Shown one piece after another: positions 9,611-17,385 of a DNA stretch of 64,000 nucleotides (positions are counted from its first letter, which is position 1; each line of letters starts with the position of its first letter). Source of the DNA: Candidatus Sulfotelmatobacter sp. (GTDB taxonomy: Bacteria > Acidobacteriota > Terriglobia > Terriglobales > Acidobacteriaceae); assembly GCA_025462865.1 (NCBI GenBank), contig JAOAPI010000151.1, forward strand, positions 96,431 to 160,430. The letters are read 5' to 3'. The position numbers were made by a program, and so were the translations under genes. Below the pieces are notes generated by a model, which was not told where the DNA came from, did no database searches, and saw only the letters and a program-made list of their open reading frames with translations.

Positions 9611-10854
9611 GGCTGTGACAGCAACGCCGCAGTTTTCTCGGGGCGCTGCCCGTCGCGAAAGTTCGCCGCGGCTTCACGAAGCACGTCCGCAAAACGGCGT
9701 GCGATCTGCGACCAATCGTAGCGTGCCGCTCGCGCTGCCGCCGCTTGTTCGTAGCTTCGGCGCAGCTCCGGGTCACGCAGCAGTCGTATGATGCTGTCGG
9801 CAAATAGTCGCGCATCGTCGGCGATCAGCAAATCTCGTCCGTTCGTGACGTCGAGCCCTTCCGCGCCAATGGAGGTGGAAACGATTGCCTTTCCCAGCGC
9901 CATCGCTTCGAAAATCTTGAGCCGAGTGCCGCCCCCGGCGCGCAGAGGAACGATGACCACCGTGGCGCTGCGCAAGTGATTGATGACGGAAGGCACCGTT
10001 CCGGTTACGTCGACCGAGGCCGATGCCAGCCGCCGCACTCGCGCGTTCGGATTTCGACCGACGATTTGAAATCTGGCGTCCGGGTAGTCCGCCAGAACCA
10101 ACGGCCATATCTCGTTGCAAAAATATTCCATGGCGTCGATGTTGGGTTCCCAATCCATGGATCCCGTGAACACAACCAGGGGCGGGATACCCGGGGCCGA
10201 CGGCTCTACTTTATATTGCTCCGTGTCCACACCCGTAGGGACAACTGTGATTGGACAGTGGGGAGACAACTTGACCATGATCTCGCGATCGTTTTCAGAA
10301 ACCGCAATGATGTGCTGAAACCGCTGCAGCGACCTGGCCTCGTAGCGCTCCATCTTTCGAGCTTCGATTCCGTAAGAAAGCTTTCGGAGAGGATTTGTTT
10401 CCGTGGTGGCCATGCGCCGCCACAGCATGGTTTCCACGTTGTGCTGAAAGAGAACTGTAGGAATCGGCGAATGGCTGGGAAAATTCAACGACGCGGAGAG
10501 AAAATCGCATACCGCCACATCCAGAGTGCCCGCGCTCAGCCAGTGTTTCACGGCTGTGCGTATCTTGTGATGAGAGAACTTTTTTACGGCATATGGAGCG
10601 GGTGAAGGAAGCCGAAACACGTAGTCGAAAGATTGAGCCAAACTGCCGTTGGGCCCGTTGATGTGCAGGGGATGGGCTCCCGGAAACTGCTGCTTGATCT
10701 CCGCTTCGTAGATTGGATCCTGGGCGCCGCTGTAGTAGGAGAGAAAAACGATCTCGTGCTCTCGCGCGAGGTGTCGAAGTATGTTGAAGGAACGAATCTT
10801 GCCCCCGGTGTCGACCGGCAAGATTTTTCCCGCCTTGACCCAGAGTATTTTCAT
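9607..10854 (-). CDS. GT4 glycosyltransferase (resembles the PEP-CTERM/EpsH1-associated sugar transferase group)
   Basis: A 415-residue GT-B protein. The N-terminus (MKILWVKAGKILPVDTGGK) with IRSFNILRHLAREHE following resembles the sugar-transferase group found beside exosortase-type polysaccharide loci. The C-terminal domain has FTGSMDWEPN, then the donor-site GGGTRLKIFEAMALGKAIVST segment, read from about residue 305. It begins 9 bp after the algD-like gene and overlaps the ATP-grasp gene by 4 bp, so it is mid-operon. It would transfer a nucleotide-activated sugar, perhaps the GDP-uronate made by the neighbour, to a growing lipid-linked glycan. No exosortase or PEP-CTERM protein was found in the window. 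Confidence 0.85.
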   Translation of the reverse strand: MKILWVKAGKILPVDTGGKIRSFNILRHLAREHEIVFLSYYSGAQDPIYEAEIKQQFPGAHPLHINGPNGSLAQSFDYVFRLPSPAPYAVKKFSHHKIRTAVKHWLSAGTLDVAVCDFLSASLNFPSHSPIPTVLFQHNVETMLWRRMATTETNPLRKLSYGIEARKMERYEARSLQRFQHIIAVSENDREIMVKLSPHCPITVVPTGVDTEQYKVEPSAPGIPPLVVFTGSMDWEPNIDAMEYFCNEIWPLVLADYPDARFQIVGRNPNARVRRLASASVDVTGTVPSVINHLRSATVVIVPLRAGGGTRLKIFEAMALGKAIVSTSIGAEGLDVTNGRDLLIADDARLFADSIIRLLRDPELRRSYEQAAAARAARYDWSQIARRFADVLREAAANFRDGQRPEKTAALLSQP

Positions 10855-10863
10855 GCCAGTTGA

Positions 10864-12189
10864 CTACCAGCACATCCCTTCATACGGCATGTTGGGGGCT
10901 GGACGACGCGATTTCTCAAGATTCACCAGGTCCACCACGAAGTGACTTGGACGAAGATGCGAGATCAGGGTTTCCCGGCTGATTCCGCGCGTTCCGATTA
11001 CCACCACTTCCGCCTGCCCAAGTACTTCTTCCAGGCTGGAACTGAGGAGTTGGCCGATATGGGGAATCACTTCTTCAATGTATTGCCGGTTCGACCCGAT
11101 CAGTCGTCCCAAAGACACGTTATCATCCCAAATTTTCAGCGAACAACCTTCGCCGATTAAGCGCTTAACCAGTTGCACTTGCGGACTCTCGCGCAAATCG
11201 TCGGTGGCTGCCTTAAAACTCAATCCCAGCATGGCGATCTTTTTCTTGCCAGTGTTGAGGACAAGTTCGAGCGCACGATCTAAATGCGCTTCGTTGCTGG
11301 GCAGAATGGATTGAAAAAGAGGTAATTCGAGATCGAGTTCTCTGGTGCGGTAGTTCAGGGCGCGAACGTCTTTCGGCAGGCACGAACCACCGAATGCAAA
11401 ACCCGGCTTAAGATAGCTCGGCGAGATGTTCAACTTGGTGTCGGCGGAGAAAATTTCGATTACCGCTTCTGCGTCTACCCCCAGTTCCTTCGCCATCGTG
11501 CCGACTTCGTTGGCAAATGAGATCTTCACTGCATGCCACGCGTTGCAGACGTACTTCACCATTTCGGCGGAGCGGAATGAGGTTTCGAAAACTTGCCCCG
11601 GCAGGTTGGCATACACCTGCCGGAGCATGTGACTGTGTTCCGAATCCGCCGCGCCGATGACAGTAATTGCGGGCTGTAGAAAGTCCGCCACCGCCGTACC
11701 TTCGCGCATGAATTCCGGGTTTACGCAGACCCCAAAATCTTTGCCCATCTTTTTGCCGCTAGCTTTTTCCAAAGTTGGAACGACAAGAGTCTCGGCGGTA
11801 CCCGGAAGCACCGTGCTGCGCAATACCACCAGATGAAAGCTGTCTTTTTTTCGGAGGGCTTCACCAATTTCCTGGCAGACGGGTCCAATATGGCCTAAAT
11901 CCAGCTTGCCGTTACGCATGCTTGGAGTTCCCACGCAGAGAAATGAGATCTCAGTATCGAGGACAGCCTTTTTAGCGTCGCTGGTGGCATCCAGCCTGGA
12001 GGCCTGCCGCGAATCTGAGATCAAATCCGCAACACCAGGCTCAACAATGGGGCTGCGACCCGTTTTTAGGGCCTCTACCTTGGCAGCGCTAAGGTCGACC
12101 CCAATCACGCGATTGCCTTGATGCGCCAGGCACGCAGCCGTCACTGTTCCTACATAACCCAACCCAAAAATGCTGATTGCCCGGCTCAT
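10864..12189 (-). CDS. algD: GDP-mannose 6-dehydrogenase-like nucleotide-sugar dehydrogenase
   Basis: The 441-residue protein from the ATG at 12189 has an N-terminal NAD-binding GxGYVG motif (FGLGYVGTVTA) and the catalytic Cys270 in FGGSCLPKD. Several features point to AlgD rather than UDP-glucose dehydrogenase: SPIVEPG, VGTPS with a following NGKLDLG stretch, the Leu in GGSCLPKD, the DDLRESP motif, and a C-terminus ending GMCW where AlgD of Pseudomonas ends GICW. The length matches AlgD (about 436). The frame is open 43 codons further upstream without a convincing start. The reaction would oxidise GDP-mannose to GDP-mannuronate with two NAD+. The family split is judged by eye; UDP-sugar use is less likely. 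Confidence 0.88.
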   Translation of the reverse strand: MSRAISIFGLGYVGTVTAACLAHQGNRVIGVDLSAAKVEALKTGRSPIVEPGVADLISDSRQASRLDATSDAKKAVLDTEISFLCVGTPSMRNGKLDLGHIGPVCQEIGEALRKKDSFHLVVLRSTVLPGTAETLVVPTLEKASGKKMGKDFGVCVNPEFMREGTAVADFLQPAITVIGAADSEHSHMLRQVYANLPGQVFETSFRSAEMVKYVCNAWHAVKISFANEVGTMAKELGVDAEAVIEIFSADTKLNISPSYLKPGFAFGGSCLPKDVRALNYRTRELDLELPLFQSILPSNEAHLDRALELVLNTGKKKIAMLGLSFKAATDDLRESPQVQLVKRLIGEGCSLKIWDDNVSLGRLIGSNRQYIEEVIPHIGQLLSSSLEEVLGQAEVVVIGTRGISRETLISHLRPSHFVVDLVNLEKSRRPAPNMPYEGMCW

Positions 12190-12280
12190 TTTCGCAGTCT
12201 TTCCCCTTCCCCCGCGTTCCAGAGTCAACGATAGTCGAGTGTGCAACTTCCGGCAATTGCCACGCTGTGTAACCGGAACG

Positions 12281-12982
12281 TCAAGGATTGGCCGGCAATG
12301 TTTGCTCACTGGAAGCACGAGACGGAAACATCGAGGTCATCAAATTTCTGACGCAGATCTCCAGCTGCCGGGCACATGCGTCCGTGGTTTCAAGATCAGC
12401 CATATAGGGATCCGCAATCTCCCGGCCGATCCAGGGAGCCTCTCCATACGCGCTGAGCATAAAGATTTTCTCCTGGGATTCTGGATAGAGCGTGAGCAGT
12501 TCGGCCTTATTTTGAAAGTCCATGGCAAAGATGCAGTCTGACAAAGCGACCATGTCTGACGTCAGCAATCGGGCGCGATGCTCTGCCATCGAAAGACCCA
12601 GATTCGCAGACGCCTCTTGCGCCCAAGGATGGGCTTCGCGGCCGGGATTCGCGTGCAGGCCTGCCGATACAACTTGAACTTCATTTTGCCGCCCGGCTTC
12701 GGTGAGCGCGCGCTTCATCAAGGACTCCGCCATCGCGCTGCGCATGATATTGCCAAAGCATACAAAGAGAAGTGATCTCACCGGAGCTGGCGCCCGGCGC
12801 TGGTTAGGCTCGCGAATTCCGAGCGCATCGAGCAAACACAATTTCGCATAAGTGCCACCGGCTTGGACTCCTAGATTTGAGACCAGACTGCGCTGTTTTA
12901 GCAGAAAATCGGGGACGTATTTGCGCAGGATCTCCTTTGCCGACGTCGCATTCGCCTGCTCTGGACCCGGCCTCACCCGCAT
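12281..12982 (-). CDS. Low-molecular-weight protein tyrosine phosphatase with N-terminal extension
   Basis: A 233-residue protein with the phosphatase loop CX5RS (C75 to R81, CFGNIMRS) and the general-acid Asp191 in an ADPY segment. LMW phosphatases normally start a few residues before the loop, so about 65 residues of extra basic N-terminus are present. Those residues contain no recognised domain. In Gram-negative capsule and exopolysaccharide systems the related Wzb phosphatase dephosphorylates the Wzc tyrosine kinase and so controls chain length and export. No Wzc-like kinase is in the window. It is the first gene of the minus-strand polysaccharide operon, divergent from the deacetylase at 13130 across 147 bp that should hold both promoters. 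Confidence 0.85.
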   Translation of the reverse strand: MRVRPGPEQANATSAKEILRKYVPDFLLKQRSLVSNLGVQAGGTYAKLCLLDALGIREPNQRRAPAPVRSLLFVCFGNIMRSAMAESLMKRALTEAGRQNEVQVVSAGLHANPGREAHPWAQEASANLGLSMAEHRARLLTSDMVALSDCIFAMDFQNKAELLTLYPESQEKIFMLSAYGEAPWIGREIADPYMADLETTDACARQLEICVRNLMTSMFPSRASSEQTLPANP

Positions 12983-13129
12983 AGCCCTCGGTGGAAAAAC
13001 GACCGTGTCGGCTCGGCCAGCTCAGAATTGTATTCGGAGCGCTGAAGACTGCATTGAAATGCACCACAACAGCAGGGAATTGCTATCATCACATGGTCCC
13101 CGTATGGCTGCCGTTGAAGCATACAGAAG

Positions 13130-14197
13130 GTGCAGACTCACTCAATGTTGAGGCAATTGCGGCGCGCAGCCCTGACTATTCTAAAGAGAAGCGGCTCGTT
13201 TGAGCTGGTTAAAAACAGCAACTGGCGCCAGCAAAAGCTATTGATTTTATGCTATCACGGGGTTTCTGTGGAGGATGAAGACCAGTGGCGGCCTTACCTC
13301 TACATGACCGCAGAGCAACTGGACCGGCGTTTGAACATTCTTAGAGACGGCCGCTATGCGGTCCTGCCTTTGGCGGAAGCCCTGCAACGCCTTTACCGGA
13401 AAGACCTGCCGCCGCGGAGCGTCGCCCTGACCTTTGACGACGGCGGTTACGATTTTTATAAACGAGCCTGGCCGGCGCTAAAGCAGTATGACTTTCCCGC
13501 GACCGTTTACTTAACTACGTATTACAGTGCGGCGCAACGTCCCATATTCAATTTGATTGTCTCTTACCTGCTGTGGAAGGGGCAATACGCGGCGAGAGTT
13601 GACCTAGCTGAGTATGGAATTGATTTTCCAACGGACTTGCGTTCCGGAGAGTCTCGAGAGCAGATCGTCAGCCGGATGTTGGAATGGACGGAGCGCCGAA
13701 GTCTAAGCGGGAAAGAAAAAGATCAAACTGCCGCCTCATTAGCCTCGAGACTAGGAATCGACTACGAGACACTGTGCCGGAAACGTATTCTGCAAATCAT
13801 GAATTCAAACGAGGTGAAGCAACTCACCTCCGAGGGCGTCGATTTTCAACTACACACTCACCGTCACCGAACCCCTGCGACAGAAGAACTATTCCGGCGG
13901 GAAATTCGGGATAACCGGGAGTGGATCATAAACCTGATCGGAGGCGGAAGAGAGCATTTTTGCTATCCCAGCGGCGCCTACCGGCCGGAATTTCTGAGCT
14001 GGCTGGCCAAGGAGAAAGTCGTTTCCGCTACGACTTGCGACACCGGGCTCGCGACGCATGCCAGCAATCCTCTACTGTTGCCGCGGCTGATCGATACCAG
14101 CATGCGGACAGATCTCGAATTCGAAAGCTGGCTCAGCGGAGTCGGCCATTTTCTTTCGAGGCGAAGTCCCGGAGCCTTTGCCTACGTGGCCGACTGA
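13130..14197 (+). CDS. Polysaccharide deacetylase (NodB domain, long form)
   Basis: A 355-residue carbohydrate esterase family 4 protein. The TFDDG motif is at residues 101-105 and an HTHRH segment near 242-246 gives the metal histidines. The FCYPSGAYRPEF stretch is motif 3. About 100 residues between motifs 1 and 2 contain a hydrophobic insert (IFNLIVSYLLW) not found in the short paralogue at 7559. No signal peptide is clear. An in-frame ATG at codon 6 is an alternative start. It is transcribed divergently from the phosphatase operon and stands alone on the plus strand. The likely role is deacetylation of a sugar in the same polysaccharide pathway; the acceptor is unknown. Confidence 0.88.
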   Translation: MQTHSMLRQLRRAALTILKRSGSFELVKNSNWRQQKLLILCYHGVSVEDEDQWRPYLYMTAEQLDRRLNILRDGRYAVLPLAEALQRLYRKDLPPRSVALTFDDGGYDFYKRAWPALKQYDFPATVYLTTYYSAAQRPIFNLIVSYLLWKGQYAARVDLAEYGIDFPTDLRSGESREQIVSRMLEWTERRSLSGKEKDQTAASLASRLGIDYETLCRKRILQIMNSNEVKQLTSEGVDFQLHTHRHRTPATEELFRREIRDNREWIINLIGGGREHFCYPSGAYRPEFLSWLAKEKVVSATTCDTGLATHASNPLLLPRLIDTSMRTDLEFESWLSGVGHFLSRRSPGAFAYVAD

Positions 14198-14235
14198 AAT
14201 TCGGACCCCGGAGCGGCCGATGATCGTGTGCTTAC

Positions 14236-14973
14236 TTATTTTGTAATCTGATAATAAATGCGGTGCCCCAGAATGCGATTGAGCAGGGGGGTATAGGAAA
14301 TTTTTTCCAGTGGCATGAAAATGCTTGGCGCTTTATAAAATACCCGCCACACGATTGGAAACACCGCGCTTCGCACTTTCACGATTCGGCAACCATCACC
14401 AATCACATACCGCGCTTCCCACGGTAACGTTCCTCGTTCATCCCGAAAAAACCTTTTGAACAGGCCCACCACGCCAAGGCCGTTGAGTGCGTTATCGAAC
14501 TCCAGCACAATTGTTCCGCCGGGCTTCGTCACGCGTTTCATTTCCGCGATCATCTCACGTTGGGTTTCGAGGGAAAATAGATGCAAGAAGTTGAGTGTAA
14601 TCACGACGTCAAAAGAGTTACTGGCAAACGGAAGTTGTTGAGCGTAGGAATTAGCCAGCGACCAACTGGGGGTCGTGCTTAGCTTGCGCGCTGTGACGCC
14701 GAGCATGTCCTTAGAGGCGTCACATCCAACGGCAAATTTCGATTCCGGTGCGAGTTCGACAAGGCCGCGGCCAGAGCCACAACCCACGTCGAGAATGCGT
14801 TTGCCTTTCAGCGAACCGATAAGATCTCGGTACGCCCTCGACATTACGGTCTGCCGGTATTCCGCTGGAGCACCGGTGTAACGGTGATCGTAGGTGGCGA
14901 CGTCACGGTATCCCTCCGCCCCAACCTCGTAATCCACCACCTCGAGATTCGGCTTTTCACCGACGTCTACCAT
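14236..14973 (-). CDS. Class I SAM-dependent methyltransferase
   Basis: The 245-residue protein from the ATG at 14973 carries methyltransferase motif I (ILDVGCGSGRG, about residues 57-67), a following acidic residue in VGCDASKDML, and the post-I segment LPFASNSFDVV. The frame remains open to a TTG at 15054, but that start would overlap the kinase-like gene; the ATG at 14973 has GGAG ten bases upstream and is preferred. It is probably co-transcribed with the APH-like gene and the sulfotransferase. In this setting O-methylation of a sugar is a reasonable guess, though the Methyltransf_11-type fold does not reveal the substrate. Confidence 0.85.
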   Translation of the reverse strand: MVDVGEKPNLEVVDYEVGAEGYRDVATYDHRYTGAPAEYRQTVMSRAYRDLIGSLKGKRILDVGCGSGRGLVELAPESKFAVGCDASKDMLGVTARKLSTTPSWSLANSYAQQLPFASNSFDVVITLNFLHLFSLETQREMIAEMKRVTKPGGTIVLEFDNALNGLGVVGLFKRFFRDERGTLPWEARYVIGDGCRIVKVRSAVFPIVWRVFYKAPSIFMPLEKISYTPLLNRILGHRIYYQITK

Positions 14974-15034
14974 GCGCTCTTTTCTCCGGAACCTAATTGA
15001 ACTGTTTGGGGAATGACGGCTGATCTTGACGATA

Positions 15035-16030
15035 TCAAACTGAACTCGATCCAACCAACTGCTTTAGACGAGTGCTTAGCATCCAAATGTTGCCCACCCG
15101 ACTCCAGTGCTTTGAAAAGGATACCCCGTCAGAAAGGATGCGCACAGCACCTTTTAGCGTGAATGCGCTCAGAAGGGCCTGATCGATCGTGTAGTCGCCC
15201 ACGTATCCGGCAAGAAAACCGTCGCGAGCAGCGTTCAGCGCCCGTGGTGAGTAGGGAACTCGTGCCCCCAGGACCAAGAGATAGCCAAGAAACATCCCCA
15301 AGTCTTCGTAGACAGGCTCTCGTTCCGTGAACCCCTCGAAATCCACAACCCCCACCCCAGCCCTCTCCACCAGGATGTTCTGAGGTATAAAGTCACCGTG
15401 TTTGGCTGCTGCTGGTACGAACTTACCATCGAAACCGGCAGAGCCTTGCGACGCGCTCTGCAGTATGTCGCGCGTGACAGCGGCCGTAAATCCTTTTTGT
15501 TGCAATTTCGCCAGCCGAAATTCGAGATCGGCGAGAAAAGCCTCGATACTGAATGCAACGGGTTCTGCTCTGGTTGCACTTTGAAAGTTCCGCAACCAAT
15601 CTCCAACGCGTTGAGCCGGTCCACGAAGCCGGCTTGTGCGAAATGGACCGGCAAGGCGATTTGCATATTTTTTCAGGACGTTTGTAAGCGGGTCTCCATC
15701 AACTTTGCTGGTGACGAGAAGTCCTGATTTTGGAATGGCCAACAAAGGTTCCGGAATGGTTTGCGCCAAAGGGGGTTCCAGAATCTCTTTGAGGCGCTTT
15801 AAGTTGGAATATTCGCTAAGCGTCGCTCGCTCGGCCCAGGGACCCGCGAACTGTCGCTTGATAATGATCGACTTCCGCACCTCGCTGGAACCGAACTCAT
15901 ATTCGAGTAAATGAGAGTGCCGAGCGGAAACTTTTCTGGAAAACGTCAGAGTACCACCCGCGAAAGCGGGCTGTGACAGAATTTCTCTCTCGATTTCAAG
16001 GCAGAGTGTTAATTCCGCTCGTGGTTGCAT
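15035..16030 (-). CDS. Aminoglycoside phosphotransferase-like small-molecule kinase
   Basis: A protein of about 331 residues from the ATG at 16030; a TTG four codons upstream is also possible. The C-terminal half has the protein-kinase-like catalytic loop HGDFIPQN (about residue 210), with the catalytic Asp and metal Asn, and the DFEG motif (about 228) that replaces the DFG of kinases. The N-terminal lobe is divergent but has IIIKRQF, a possible ATP lysine. Members of the APH family phosphorylate antibiotics, choline, homoserine or sugars. Sitting between a methyltransferase and a sulfotransferase in a polysaccharide locus, sugar or lipid-head-group phosphorylation is more likely than drug resistance. 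This is inference. Confidence 0.78.
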   Translation of the reverse strand: MQPRAELTLCLEIEREILSQPAFAGGTLTFSRKVSARHSHLLEYEFGSSEVRKSIIIKRQFAGPWAERATLSEYSNLKRLKEILEPPLAQTIPEPLLAIPKSGLLVTSKVDGDPLTNVLKKYANRLAGPFRTSRLRGPAQRVGDWLRNFQSATRAEPVAFSIEAFLADLEFRLAKLQQKGFTAAVTRDILQSASQGSAGFDGKFVPAAAKHGDFIPQNILVERAGVGVVDFEGFTEREPVYEDLGMFLGYLLVLGARVPYSPRALNAARDGFLAGYVGDYTIDQALLSAFTLKGAVRILSDGVSFSKHWSRVGNIWMLSTRLKQLVGSSSV

Positions 16031-16104
16031 CCAGATCGTCAAAACAGACGATCTTACATTCTACGCTGCGTCTCTTACAGATGGCACAACAGCTCTCCGA
16101 GGTC

Positions 16105-17205
16105 CTAGGCCTGCCGGAGGTCGGTGGTGTTCTGATGTTGTTGCAGCTTCTCTGTCGGTGGAGGATCCGTTCTAATCTCAATGTGCCCCAGTTGAATCAA
16201 CTTTCTGAGCGGGGTGTTCTGCCTTGCCCATCGCTTCGATTCAAACAACGAAAAATAGGTGCCCCGAAGACGCAGCGCACGCAGGCTCCATCGTTTTGGG
16301 GATTCCACCGGATATTGCAGTTCCCTCAGGAAATCGCCAACAACGAGTTCGAAATCGGCAGCCTCTTCAGAAGACAACTTGGTCTTCCATCTTCCCACCG
16401 GATTAAACCCTTTGACCGGTTCGTCTTTGAAGGAAGAGTTGGGTTGGCTGACTGAACCAATTGCAACATTTCGAATGCGATCCGGATCGAGGTCCTGCTC
16501 AATAAATTCGCTAAGCTGCGACAATGTTCCCTGGGGATGATCTACTAAGTCTTCGAAGCGGACTTCCTGATAGTCCAAACCTAAAGCTTTCCCTTGTTCT
16601 CGCCCTTGGCGGACCATCCATTCCCAGTACAATCCTGCAACCGCCAGATGCTCCTGTCGGTCCCATGGGAGCGGGTGCGACCAACCTTGCTTAACATAGG
16701 AAAGGGCAACGTCGCGAGCGTCGCGAATAATGTGAATGAATAGTGCGTCCGGCAGTTGTTGTTTGATCTCTTCCATGTACAGCAAATGTTCCGGCGTACA
16801 ATCTGCCCAGCGCGGGACATTCTGCGTCCCGGCGATCGCTTCCATCACAAGGCGCAAGAAATCTCCCGGGCCACGACACTCTTCGATGATTGATTGCTCG
16901 ATTTGCCGGGCATCAAGTCCCGATCTCCGAAATAGCATGCTTCCGAGCCAATATTGCATCAGCTGTCGTCGATCGCTTTCCGAACGCATTCCACCAAAAC
17001 GCGGCGCGAGTAGATTGAAAACGTTCGATTCGGTGCGGTATACCGCGAATCCTCCCGCCGATAGCAGCATGTGGTACAGAAGAGTGGTTCCCGATCGCGG
17101 ACATCCCAGCACGAAGACGGGTGCCTTTCCTCTGTTATATCCGGCAGAGGTAATCGCACTCAGCTTGTTATCTGAAATCTTGTTATCCAAAATTTTGACC
17201 GGCAT
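16105..17205 (-). CDS. Sulfotransferase (PAPS-dependent)
   Basis: The 366-residue protein from the ATG at 17205 has the 5'-phosphosulfate loop CPRSGTT (residues 35-41) and the 3'-phosphate-binding segment IIRDARDVALSY (near residue 155). Both belong to the PAPS sulfotransferase fold. The frame is open 43 codons upstream with no good start. It has no signal peptide, so it acts in the cytoplasm, probably on a lipid-linked or nucleotide sugar or another small acceptor. The same window encodes PAPS synthesis (26451-28196) and a candidate PAP phosphatase (24762-25571), which supports a working sulfation pathway. The acceptor is not known; the polysaccharide is the obvious candidate. Confidence 0.9.
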   Translation of the reverse strand: MPVKILDNKISDNKLSAITSAGYNRGKAPVFVLGCPRSGTTLLYHMLLSAGGFAVYRTESNVFNLLAPRFGGMRSESDRRQLMQYWLGSMLFRRSGLDARQIEQSIIEECRGPGDFLRLVMEAIAGTQNVPRWADCTPEHLLYMEEIKQQLPDALFIHIIRDARDVALSYVKQGWSHPLPWDRQEHLAVAGLYWEWMVRQGREQGKALGLDYQEVRFEDLVDHPQGTLSQLSEFIEQDLDPDRIRNVAIGSVSQPNSSFKDEPVKGFNPVGRWKTKLSSEEAADFELVVGDFLRELQYPVESPKRWSLRALRLRGTYFSLFESKRWARQNTPLRKLIQLGHIEIRTDPPPTEKLQQHQNTTDLRQA

Positions 17206-17385
17206 GGGGAACCTGACCGAAGACGAGAAAAGGGCTTCAAAGCAGGGGAAAGCCCGACTTTCATTACCCGATGAGCTTGGCCGATGAGGGTTTACGGGAG
17301 ATGAACAGAAGGTAAAAAGAAGGTTAATTAACACGCAGGAAACGCTACCAGTTGCGCGAAATACCCCATCGAGGCTTATCCGCCT

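Noticed and set aside
15035..16030. Aminoglycoside resistance gene
   Set aside because: The APH-like fold is present, but its place in a polysaccharide locus and the divergent N-lobe make a drug-resistance role unsupported.
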